A DNA stretch of 14,693 nucleotides from an uncultured Mycoplasmatota bacterium. Its GTDB lineage: Bacteria > Bacillota_I > Bacilli_A > RF39 > UBA660. The notes beneath the pieces are model-generated. The model did not search any database. It saw only the letters and a list, made by a program, of their open reading frames with translations, and was not told where the DNA came from. The first letter of the stretch is position 1. Each line of letters begins with the position of its first letter. Position numbers and translations under genes: made by a program. Shown here piece by piece: positions 6,668 through 13,540 of this stretch. The stretch lies in NCBI GenBank assembly GCA_900554315.1, contig USGP01000026.1:1-14693 (forward strand), given 5' to 3'.

Positions 6668-7300
6668 ATGGATAATAAGGAAGAAAAAGTTGTAGAACAG
6701 CAACCTGAAGAAGTTGTTGAAAAGCTTGATGAGATACCTGTTCCAGAAGGACAGAGTGCTCCAAGTGAAGATAAAAAAGACAAAAAGACAAAACGTGATA
6801 AACATGTTGATTCTAAATTAAAGGAAGAAAATCAAAAGTTATTAGAACAAATTAGTAAGTTACAGGAAGAAAATCAAAATTTAGTAAATAAAGTTAAGTT
6901 GACGCAGGCAGAACTTGTTAATTATCGTAAGAGAAAAGATGAGGAAACTGCAAATATGTTGAAGTTTGCTAATCAAGATTTAGTTACTGAGCTTATTAAT
7001 GTAGTTGATAATTTTGAAAGAGCTATTAAGCTTGATGATCATGACTTGAGTGATGAGTTATCTAAATTCTTAGATGGATTTAAAATGATGTATGCAAATT
7101 TAACAGAAATTTTAAAGAAATTTGGAGTTGAAGAAATTAATCGCGTTGGTGAAGTTTTTGATCCAAGTCAAGAACAAGCTTTGATGACTGATAATGTTCC
7201 TGAGATGGATGATGATGTTGTTACAGAAGTTTTATTAAAAGGATATAAATTAAATGGTAGGGTAATTCGTCCTGCCTCAGTAAAAGTTAATAGTAAATAA
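6668..7300 (+). CDS. grpE: Nucleotide exchange factor GrpE
   Basis: GrpE releases ADP from DnaK to drive the chaperone cycle and works as a dimer in the cytoplasm. The 210-residue product has an acidic, low-complexity N-terminus (1-45), a long coiled-coil helix (about 46-115) containing NYRKRK (85-90), and the C-terminal beta domain with VGEVFDPSQEQALM (160-173) and KGYKLNGRVIRPASVKV (191-207), close to the family signature. The His usually found in the family's F-D-P-x-x-H-E-A motif is Gln here. An AAAGGTAGG sequence overlapping the hrcA stop serves as ribosome-binding site, so translation is probably coupled. Second gene of the CIRCE-controlled operon. Confidence 0.96.
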   Translation: MDNKEEKVVEQQPEEVVEKLDEIPVPEGQSAPSEDKKDKKTKRDKHVDSKLKEENQKLLEQISKLQEENQNLVNKVKLTQAELVNYRKRKDEETANMLKFANQDLVTELINVVDNFERAIKLDDHDLSDELSKFLDGFKMMYANLTEILKKFGVEEINRVGEVFDPSQEQALMTDNVPEMDDDVVTEVLLKGYKLNGRVIRPASVKVNSK

Positions 7301-7314
7301 AGGAGAGATGATAT

Positions 7315-9165
7315 ATGAGTAAAATTATTGGTATCGATTTAGGTACAACAAATTCATGTGCTGCAGTATTGGAAGCTGGTGCTCCAAAGGTTATTCCAAA
7401 CCCTGAAGGTAGTAGAACAACTCCTTCTGTAGTTGCATTTAAAAATGGAGAAAGAATTGTTGGTGAAAATGCTAAAAGACAAGCATTAACAAATAAAAAT
7501 ACAGTTAGTTCTATTAAGAGAAAAATGGGAACTAGTGAAAAGGTAGAACTTGAAGGAAAAGAATATACTCCTGAAGAGATTTCTGCTATGATTTTAAGTT
7601 ATATTAAAGATTATGCTGAAAGTTATTTAGGTGAAAAAGTTGATAAAGCTGTTATTACTGTTCCAGCATACTTTAATGATAGTCAACGTCAAGCTACTAA
7701 GAACGCCGGTAAGATTGCAGGATTAGATGTTGAGCGTATTATCAATGAGCCAACTGCTGCTGCTTTGGCTTATGGTCTTGAAAAAGATGAAGGACAAACT
7801 ATCTTAGTATATGACTTAGGTGGTGGTACTTTTGATGTATCTATCCTTGAGTTAGGTGATGGTGTATTTGAAGTTAAGTCTACTAATGGTAATAACCATT
7901 TAGGTGGAGATGACTTTGATGAAAGAATTATGGAATACTTAATCAAAGAATTCAAGAAAGAGAATGGTATTGATTTAAGTAAAGATAAAATGGCTATGCA
8001 ACGTTTGAAAGAGACTGCTGAGAAAGCTAAGAAAGATTTAAGTGGTATGGTATCTACTCAAGTATCTGCACCATTTATTGCTAAAGGTGAAGATGGAGAA
8101 CCATTACATTTGGATATTACTTTAACTCGTGCTAAATTTGAAGATTTGATTTCTGATTTGGTAGAGTCTACTATGGAACCAGTTCGTAAAGCGTTAAAAG
8201 ATGCTCATATGACTAAGAAAGATATTGATAAAGTTATCTTAGTTGGTGGATCAACTCGTATTCCTATGGTATATGACTTAATTACTAAAGAATTAGGTAA
8301 AGAACCATCTCGTGAAGTTAACCCTGATGAAGTAGTTGCTATGGGTGCTGCTATTCAAGGTGGTGTATTAACTGGTGATGTTAATGATATCGTATTACTT
8401 GATGTTACACCATTATCACTTGGTATTGAAACATTAGGTGGAGTTATGACTACATTAATTCCAAGAAATACTACAATCCCAGTTTCTAAATCAGAAGTAT
8501 TCTCAACTGCTGCTGATAACCAACCAGCTGTAGATGTACATGTATTACAAGGTGAACGTCCAATGGCTGCTGATAACAAGACTTTAGGTAGATTTAAATT
8601 AACTAACATTCCACCTGCACCTAGAGGAGTTCCTCAAATTGAAGTTAAATTCGATATTGATGCTAATGGTATTGTTAACGTTACAGCTAAAGATTTAGGA
8701 ACTAATAAGGAACAATCTATTACTATTACTTCTTCTACAAACTTATCTGATGAAGAAGTTGAAAAGATGCGTAAAGAAGCTGAAGAAAACAAAGAGGCTG
8801 ATGAAAAACGTAAAGAAGAAGCTGAGACTAAAAACGAAGCTGAACAATTAATCTTCCAAACTGAAAAAGCTATTAAAGATCTTGGAGATAAAGTTGATAA
8901 GAAAGAAAAAGAAGAAGCTGAAGATTTAATTAAAGATTTAAGAAAAGCTATGGATGATGATGATATGGATGACATCAAGAAATATAAAGATAAATTACAA
9001 GAAAAAGCTATGGCTTTAGCAACAAAAGTTTATGAACAAGCTGCAAAAGATAGACAACAAGACGAAAAAGATGATGATGACGATAAAGAAGATAAAAAGA
9101 AAGATAAGAAGAAAAACAAAAAATCTGATGATGATGTTCAAGAAGCAGATATCGAAGAAGATTAA
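7315..9165 (+). CDS. dnaK: Molecular chaperone DnaK (Hsp70)
   Basis: DnaK binds exposed hydrophobic peptides in an ATP-controlled cycle with DnaJ and GrpE. The 616-residue protein starts KIIGIDLGTTNSC (phosphate loop 1), then has IINEPTAAALAYGL, VYDLGGGTFDVSIL and ILVGGSTRIPMV of the ATPase domain, the interdomain linker VLLDVTPLSLGIE, the substrate-binding domain, and a helical lid. The ATPase domain lacks the roughly 24-residue insert found in E. coli DnaK near residue 80, the usual Gram-positive state. The C-terminus is very charged: runs of Asp and Lys followed by an acidic end. A strong AGGAG (7301-7305) sits nine bases upstream of the ATG. Codon use is more restricted than in its neighbours, as expected for a highly expressed gene. 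Confidence 0.98.
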   Translation: MSKIIGIDLGTTNSCAAVLEAGAPKVIPNPEGSRTTPSVVAFKNGERIVGENAKRQALTNKNTVSSIKRKMGTSEKVELEGKEYTPEEISAMILSYIKDYAESYLGEKVDKAVITVPAYFNDSQRQATKNAGKIAGLDVERIINEPTAAALAYGLEKDEGQTILVYDLGGGTFDVSILELGDGVFEVKSTNGNNHLGGDDFDERIMEYLIKEFKKENGIDLSKDKMAMQRLKETAEKAKKDLSGMVSTQVSAPFIAKGEDGEPLHLDITLTRAKFEDLISDLVESTMEPVRKALKDAHMTKKDIDKVILVGGSTRIPMVYDLITKELGKEPSREVNPDEVVAMGAAIQGGVLTGDVNDIVLLDVTPLSLGIETLGGVMTTLIPRNTTIPVSKSEVFSTAADNQPAVDVHVLQGERPMAADNKTLGRFKLTNIPPAPRGVPQIEVKFDIDANGIVNVTAKDLGTNKEQSITITSSTNLSDEEVEKMRKEAEENKEADEKRKEEAETKNEAEQLIFQTEKAIKDLGDKVDKKEKEEAEDLIKDLRKAMDDDDMDDIKKYKDKLQEKAMALATKVYEQAAKDRQQDEKDDDDDKEDKKKDKKKNKKSDDDVQEADIEED

Positions 9166-9172
9166 GAGAAGT

Positions 9173-9193
9173 AAAGTAGCGCATAGCTACTTT
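9173..9193 (+). other. Intercistronic hairpin between dnaK and dnaJ
   Basis: AAAGTAGC (9173-9180) and GCTACTTT (9186-9193) form a perfect eight-base-pair stem with a five-base loop, eight bases after the dnaK stop. It is followed by CTTGTCTATC rather than a proper T tract, so it is more likely an mRNA-stabilising or processing hairpin, or a leaky attenuator, than a full terminator. Confidence 0.7.
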
Positions 9194-9224
9194 CTTGTCT
9201 ATCATTAGGAAATGAGGTGTAGAT

Positions 9225-10379
9225 ATGGCAGAGAAACGTGATTATTATGAGGTGCTTGGTGTTAGTAAAACTGCTAGCCAAGATGAAATAAAAAGTGCCT
9301 TTCGTAAAAAAGCAAAACAATATCATCCAGATTTAAATAAAGATGATCCTAATGCGACAGAAAAATTTAAAGAGGTACAAGAAGCATATTCTGTACTTTC
9401 TGATGAATCAAAACGTAAGATGTATGATCAGTATGGACATGCTGGTGTAGGCAATGGCCCAGCTGGTGCTGGAGGATATTCTTATCAAGGATTTGATGGC
9501 GCTGATTTTGATTTCGGTGATATCTTTGATTCCTTCTTTGGAGGATCTGGTGGATTCTCTGGATTTGGATTTGGTGGAGGAAATTCTTCTAGTGGTCGTG
9601 GATCTAGAGCTCGTCGTGGTAGTGATGTATTAATGAGAATGAATCTTGATTTTGAAGAAGCTGTATTTGGTTGTGAGAAGAAATTTGATGTAGATGTTGT
9701 AGAAGATTGTGATGAGTGTGATGGCAAGGGTGGCTTTGATGAAGAAAAGTGTTCTACTTGTCATGGTAGTGGAACTGTTACCTCTGAGCAACATACTATT
9801 TTGGGTTCTTTCTTATCTAAGACGACTTGTCCAGATTGTGGTGGTACTGGTTATACATTTAAGAGAAAATGTACAAAATGTAAAGGAAAAGGTAAAGTTA
9901 GAAAGAATAAGACTTTAACTATTAATATTCCAGCTGGTATTAATACAGGAGATCGTTTGAGAGTTTCTGGTAAAGGTAATCCTGGCAGTAATGGAGGAGA
10001 AAACGGGGATTTATATTTAGAATTCGTTGTTGATGATCATGATGTGTTTATACGACGAGATGATGATATTTATGTTGAAGTTCCTCTTACATTAACAGAA
10101 GCTATTATGGGATGCAAAAAGGAAATTCCTACTTTGTATGGTAATGTTAAAATTAATATTGCTCCTGGTACTAATAGTGGAGATAAACAACGTATTCGTG
10201 GTAAAGGAATTGATAATAAATATCATAAGACTAAAGGTGATATGTATGTTATTTTTAAAGTCTATACTCCAAAGAAACTTTCACGTGAACAAAAGAGTTT
10301 GATTGAAAAACTAGCTAAAACTGAAATGGAAACTCCAGAAATAAAAGAATTTGAACGTTTTGTTAGACATAATGATTAA
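9225..10379 (+). CDS. dnaJ: Chaperone protein DnaJ (Hsp40, class A)
   Basis: DnaJ delivers substrates to DnaK and stimulates its ATPase. The 384-residue protein has all class A parts in order: J domain (1-70) with the essential His34-Pro35-Asp36, a Gly/Phe-rich stretch (about 71-122), a zinc-binding region with four C-x-x-C-x-G-x-G repeats (Cys162/165, 176/179, 202/205, 216/219), and two beta-sandwich substrate domains. All eight cysteines are present, so zinc binding should be intact. GAGGTG (9214-9219) is the ribosome-binding site. It is the last gene of the heat-shock operon, separated from dnaK by an intercistronic hairpin and followed by a strong terminator. Confidence 0.97.
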   Translation: MAEKRDYYEVLGVSKTASQDEIKSAFRKKAKQYHPDLNKDDPNATEKFKEVQEAYSVLSDESKRKMYDQYGHAGVGNGPAGAGGYSYQGFDGADFDFGDIFDSFFGGSGGFSGFGFGGGNSSSGRGSRARRGSDVLMRMNLDFEEAVFGCEKKFDVDVVEDCDECDGKGGFDEEKCSTCHGSGTVTSEQHTILGSFLSKTTCPDCGGTGYTFKRKCTKCKGKGKVRKNKTLTINIPAGINTGDRLRVSGKGNPGSNGGENGDLYLEFVVDDHDVFIRRDDDIYVEVPLTLTEAIMGCKKEIPTLYGNVKINIAPGTNSGDKQRIRGKGIDNKYHKTKGDMYVIFKVYTPKKLSREQKSLIEKLAKTEMETPEIKEFERFVRHND

Positions 10380-10403
10380 AAGATTTATAACAATATGAAA
10401 AAG

Positions 10404-10429
10404 AAAGAAGTAATTTTACTTCTTTTTTT
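10404..10429 (+). terminator. Rho-independent terminator of the heat-shock operon
   Basis: AAAGAAGTAA (10404-10413) and TTACTTCTTT (10416-10425) are exact reverse complements, realistically an eight-pair stem with a six-base loop, running into seven T residues. It ends directly against the extended -10 of the next gene. Confidence 0.88.
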
Positions 10430-10450
10430 GTTATAATTATATTAGGTGAT
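10429..10450 (+). promoter_or_regulatory. Extended -10 promoter and SD of the YcxB-like gene
   Basis: TGTTATAAT (10429-10437) is a perfect extended -10, identical in all nine bases to the one before the ylbF-like gene. The predicted start, 10444, is the first base of the ribosome-binding sequence AGGTGAT (10444-10450), giving a leader of about ten bases. The -35 position falls in the terminator stem and has no match. Confidence 0.6.
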
Positions 10451-10453
10451 ATT

Positions 10454-10951
10454 ATGAAAAAAGTTGTTAATCAATATGTATATGACTATGCAATTATTAA
10501 AAGGTTTTATCAAGTGAATTTGCAGACTGGTTTTTATTTGTTTTTACTTATTTTAGTTTTGTTTTCTACTATTTCTTCTTTTTTAGAAGGGGACTATTCA
10601 TTTGGAATCTTTAGTCTTATTATTTTGTTGTTAGGAGCTATTTATTATTTTTGCTTTCCTACTTTATTGGCTCGTATGGCTTATAAAAAAATATATAGTA
10701 TGAATTCGTCAAAGAATGTAATAATGAAAATTACTATTCATAAAGATAAAATCGAAATGCAAGCTGAAAAGTCTTCTGTTAAAGAAACTTATCTTTTAAG
10801 TGATGTAGTTAAAGTGAAAGAAAGAAAAGATGTTATTTGTCTGATGTTAAAAAATAAAGTTAGTGTATTACTTACTCAGGATGGTTTTACTTCTGGTGAT
10901 AAAGATGTATTATATTCTCTTATCATGGACCAAAAATCTAAGAAAAAGTGA
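10454..10951 (+). CDS. YcxB-like membrane protein
   Basis: This 165-residue protein has a short N-terminus (1-24), two adjacent hydrophobic segments (about 25-44 and 51-72) and a soluble C-terminal domain (about 80-160). The layout and the C-terminal pattern (IHKDKIEMQAEKSS, then a SDVVKVKERKDVICLML stretch, then a VSVLLTQDGFTSGD turn) resemble the YcxB-like family, whose function is not established. The C-terminal part is probably cytoplasmic, with a PH-like beta fold suspected from the family rather than seen. It ends in a lysine-rich tail. No terminator follows, so transcripts may run into the XRE-type regulator 90 bases downstream. Its adjacency to that regulator may be functional, but the sequence does not prove it. 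Confidence 0.6.
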   Translation: MKKVVNQYVYDYAIIKRFYQVNLQTGFYLFLLILVLFSTISSFLEGDYSFGIFSLIILLLGAIYYFCFPTLLARMAYKKIYSMNSSKNVIMKITIHKDKIEMQAEKSSVKETYLLSDVVKVKERKDVICLMLKNKVSVLLTQDGFTSGDKDVLYSLIMDQKSKKK

Positions 10952-10956
10952 AAATG

Positions 10957-11003
10957 CAACCGAAATTATACAAAAAACAACCTAAAATTGGTGGTGCGCA
11001 ACC
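10957..11003 (+). repeat. Three CAACC direct repeats at 21-bp spacing
   Basis: CAACC occurs at 10957-10961, 10978-10982 and 10999-11003, each start exactly 21 bases after the last (two helical turns). The first two are both followed closely by an AAATT; the third lies within the palindrome AACCGGTT (11000-11007). They precede the putative -10 of the XRE-type gene and could be a phased operator. Confidence 0.5.
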
Positions 11004-11014
11004 GGTTAACATTG

Positions 11015-11035
11015 TAAGATTTTTTTCGAGGTGAT
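11015..11035 (+). promoter_or_regulatory. Putative -10 and SD of the XRE-type membrane regulator
   Basis: TAAGAT (11015-11020), preceded by TTG, is a plausible -10; seven bases on, the predicted start at 11027 abuts GAGGTGAT (11028-11035), the ribosome-binding sequence for the GTG at 11042. No good -35 exists at the expected place. The CAACC repeats lie upstream and across the spacer. Confidence 0.4.
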
Positions 11036-11041
11036 GAAAAG

Positions 11042-12412
11042 GTGAAGTTTGGTGAAAACTTACAGAAGTTGAGAAAAGAACAAGGAATTTCTCAAGAACA
11101 ATTAGCAGAAAAATTGGGTGTTACTAGACAGTCTGTTTCTAAATGGGAGTCAGGGAGTAGTTATCCAGAGATGGATAAGATTGTTGCATTATGTAATCTT
11201 TTCCATTGTGATTTGGATGTTTTAATTAATAAGGATGTAACAGAAGAAAGGCAAAGAAAAGATGCCAGTAGCGTTATTAAGAGTGCTTTTCAAAGTATAT
11301 GTGATTATGTAAAGAAAACAATTTTTGTTTTTGAACACAAAACTATGAAAGAATTAATTAAAATGCTTGCTCAAATATTGATTATTATTTGTGTGATTTT
11401 ATGTTTTTCTATTCCTTTTGTTATTTTGAAAGAAATTGTTATTAGTTTGTTTTATACAGGTGATAATGTATTTAGTCTTTTCTTCTCTAAATTCTTTGAA
11501 TTTATTTTTAATGCTGGATACGCTATTTTAGCGATTGCTGCTTTTCTTTATATTTTTAAGATTAAGTTCTTAGATAGTGAAGAAATCATTGAAGTAGTAG
11601 AAGAAAGCGATGAAAGCAAAGAAATGGAGAATTCTGGTGAGAAAGAAGTAGCAGAAAATAAACCTAAAAAAGTCAAAGTTATTAAAAATAATTCTTCTGG
11701 TTTTAGTTTATTAGATTTGTTTACCAAAGCAATTACTATTTGTATTAAATGTATTTTATTTTTCTTGTTGATTCCTGTTGTGATTGGAACCATTTTTGGA
11801 ATTGTCGCTTTGGTAGTATTACTTGCCGTAATGTTTCAAGGTGTCTTTCTATTTGGACCTATCTTATTATTGATAGGAATTATTGTATTTGCTATTGTTT
11901 TAATAGAAATTATTTTAGATTTTATCTTTAATTTGAAATTTAGTAAGAGAAGAATTATTATTACCATTTTAAGTTCTATTGTTGTTAGTTCTATTGGAAT
12001 TGGTTTATCTGTTTGGTATTTTTTAAATCTTACTGTTGTTGATGATGTTCCAAAGGGATTTAAAACAGAGACAGAAGAGAAGGTTTATCCTATGAGTGAT
12101 GATTTTTCTATTCATTATTATGATTATTACTATACTGAATTTATTGAAGATGAAAGTCTACAAGATCAAGTACGTGTACAGATTGAATATTATCCTAGTA
12201 TTAATCATGTTCAGTTAGAAGAAGTGAATGATTCTGTTTTCTTAGATTTTTATGAAGTAAATAGTATTTCTCTTAAAAAGATTACTAATTGCGTGATAGA
12301 TGATTTGAAAAATGGGGAAGTTCATAACTATAATGAACTTGGTAGAGTTAAGATGATAGTTACTTCTAGTAAAGAAAATTTAGAAAAGATGAATCGTGAA
12401 TGGGATTATTAA
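11042..12412 (+). CDS. XRE-type HTH protein with multi-pass membrane region
   Basis: Residues 1-62 are an XRE/HTH_3 DNA-binding domain with the classic pattern ISQEQLAEKLGVTRQSVSKWESG and PEMDKIVALCNLF. The remainder is unusual for a repressor: hydrophobic segments at about 107-135, 154-175, 226-266 (probably two), 268-294 and 303-330, with a charged Glu/Lys-rich loop (about 177-215), then an acidic, Tyr-rich C-terminal domain (331-456) that I do not recognise. This is a membrane-tethered DNA-binding protein, probably sensing something at the membrane or outside. Whether the C-terminus faces out depends on the number of crossings, which I cannot settle. The start is GTG, chosen because it lies six bases after GAGGTGAT and begins the canonical HTH; the ATG at 11034 is in another frame. 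The gene follows a YcxB-like protein and ends in a strong terminator. Confidence 0.82.
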   Translation: MKFGENLQKLRKEQGISQEQLAEKLGVTRQSVSKWESGSSYPEMDKIVALCNLFHCDLDVLINKDVTEERQRKDASSVIKSAFQSICDYVKKTIFVFEHKTMKELIKMLAQILIIICVILCFSIPFVILKEIVISLFYTGDNVFSLFFSKFFEFIFNAGYAILAIAAFLYIFKIKFLDSEEIIEVVEESDESKEMENSGEKEVAENKPKKVKVIKNNSSGFSLLDLFTKAITICIKCILFFLLIPVVIGTIFGIVALVVLLAVMFQGVFLFGPILLLIGIIVFAIVLIEIILDFIFNLKFSKRRIIITILSSIVVSSIGIGLSVWYFLNLTVVDDVPKGFKTETEEKVYPMSDDFSIHYYDYYYTEFIEDESLQDQVRVQIEYYPSINHVQLEEVNDSVFLDFYEVNSISLKKITNCVIDDLKNGEVHNYNELGRVKMIVTSSKENLEKMNREWDY

Positions 12413-12435
12413 AAAAAGCTTTGATAGCTTTTTTT
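12411..12435 (+). terminator. Rho-independent terminator after the XRE-type gene
   Basis: AAAAAAAGCT (12411-12420) and AGCTTTTTTT (12426-12435) form a ten-pair stem with a five-base loop, then CTTTTT. The stem starts inside the stop codon. Confidence 0.88.
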
Positions 12436-12441
12436 CTTTTT

Positions 12442-12470
12442 GTGTTGCATTCGCAACACTTTTATTTTTT
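12442..12470 (+). terminator. Second hairpin with T-rich tail upstream of thyA
   Basis: GTGTTGC (12442-12448) and GCAACAC (12453-12459) form a perfect seven-pair stem with a four-base loop, followed by TTTTATTTTTT. It comes seven bases after the first terminator, giving a tandem terminator, and ends before the thyA -10, so it is not in the thyA leader. Confidence 0.7.
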
Positions 12471-12477
12471 AGTTTCA

Positions 12478-12497
12478 TGATATAGTTAATTAGGAGG
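12478..12497 (+). promoter_or_regulatory. Putative extended -10 promoter and SD of thyA
   Basis: TGATATAGT (12478-12486) fits an extended -10. The predicted start at 12493 falls inside the strong ribosome-binding sequence AGGAGGT (12492-12497 plus one base), with the ATG at 12507. No -35 match was seen. Confidence 0.5.
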
Positions 12498-12506
12498 TAA
12501 TAAGAT

Positions 12507-13538
12507 ATGGCAAATATAGATGTTGATTATATTAATACGAAGTTGTTAGAAAAGGGAGATTGTCCTTTTAAGCTTGCAGATTTAGAATATCCTGAAGTTA
12601 AAACGGATGGGCTTCATTTATTAGATAAAGACGGGAACCCTGTTGGTACAAAAGGTGATATGTATGCTAAAGTGATGATGGATAAGTTACTTAGAGAAGG
12701 TTGTTATGATATGGATCCTCGTCCTAAGTATGAAACAGATGGAAAACCTGCAAATACTTTATCTTTAAATAATCCAGGACTATTTACATATGATATTTCT
12801 AAAGGAGAGTCTCCTATGATAACTCTTAGGCCAATTGCGGTTAAAAAGAGTATTGGCGAAGTTCTTTGGATTTATCAAGATGCTACTACAGATTTAGATG
12901 TTTTAAAAGATAAATATGGTGTTACTTGGTGGGATGAATGGGACTTAAAAGATAAAGATGGGAATTGTTTACGAAACATTGGTTCTACTTATGGTTCTAT
13001 TATTTCTCATTATGATCAGATGAAAAAATTAATTCAGGATTTAAAAGAAAATCCAGATGGCAGACGTCATATTATTGATATGTGGCAATTTGAGGACTTT
13101 AAAAAGCCTCATGGATTAAAACCTTGTGCATATTCTACAGTTTGGAATGTCAGACATGGTAGAGACGGAGTCGATTATTTGGATATGAAATTGATACAGA
13201 GGTCTAGTGATTTTTTAGTTGCAGGATGTATTAATCAAATGCAGTATTTAGCTTTGATGCAAATGGTTGCTCAAGCAACGGGTTATCAGCCTGGTACTTT
13301 TAGTTGGGACCTTCAAAATGTTCAAATTTATGATAGACATATTGCACAAGCGGTAGAGCAACTTAGAAGAGATCCTATCAATTGTTATGATGGAGTACGT
13401 GCAGAACCTTATTTAGAATTAAATCCTGATATTCATGATTTTTATGATTTTACTTTGGATGATATTTCTGTTAAAAATTATCCTCGTCAGTTGATTAAAA
13501 CTAGAAATCCTCAACAAAAATTTGATAAAGGAATTTAA
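12507..13538 (+). CDS. thyA: Thymidylate synthase (ThyA, folate-dependent) with N-terminal extension
   Basis: ThyA makes dTMP from dUMP using methylene-tetrahydrofolate and releases dihydrofolate. At 343 residues it is longer than the usual 264-280; about 50 extra residues precede the region (from about 51) that aligns with other ThyA proteins. Visible key elements: phosphate-binding RRHII (Arg186-Arg187), the nucleophile Cys207 in LKPCAYSTVW, QRSSD (Asp235), Asn243 for uracil recognition, and IYDRH (Tyr275). The overall pattern, including NPDIHDFYDFTLDDI near the C-terminus, is close to B. subtilis ThyA. Oddity: the residue aligned with E. coli His207 appears to be Gln273 (NVQIY instead of DCHVY). 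AGGAGGT lies upstream of the ATG. folA follows two bases after the stop. Confidence 0.94.
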   Translation: MANIDVDYINTKLLEKGDCPFKLADLEYPEVKTDGLHLLDKDGNPVGTKGDMYAKVMMDKLLREGCYDMDPRPKYETDGKPANTLSLNNPGLFTYDISKGESPMITLRPIAVKKSIGEVLWIYQDATTDLDVLKDKYGVTWWDEWDLKDKDGNCLRNIGSTYGSIISHYDQMKKLIQDLKENPDGRRHIIDMWQFEDFKKPHGLKPCAYSTVWNVRHGRDGVDYLDMKLIQRSSDFLVAGCINQMQYLALMQMVAQATGYQPGTFSWDLQNVQIYDRHIAQAVEQLRRDPINCYDGVRAEPYLELNPDIHDFYDFTLDDISVKNYPRQLIKTRNPQQKFDKGI

Positions 13539-13540
13539 TT

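Noticed and set aside
6383..6805. A 140-residue Phe/Asn-rich open frame on the minus strand over the hrcA/grpE junction, and similar minus-strand frames under parC, dnaK and dnaJ.
   Set aside because: They lie antisense to well-supported genes, have low-complexity composition, lack ribosome-binding sites and resemble no family; they mirror codon bias on the coding strand.
9060..9165. The Asp/Lys-run tail of DnaK as a frameshift or added domain.
   Set aside because: The frame is continuous, the length of 616 is normal, and DnaK C-termini are naturally variable and charged.
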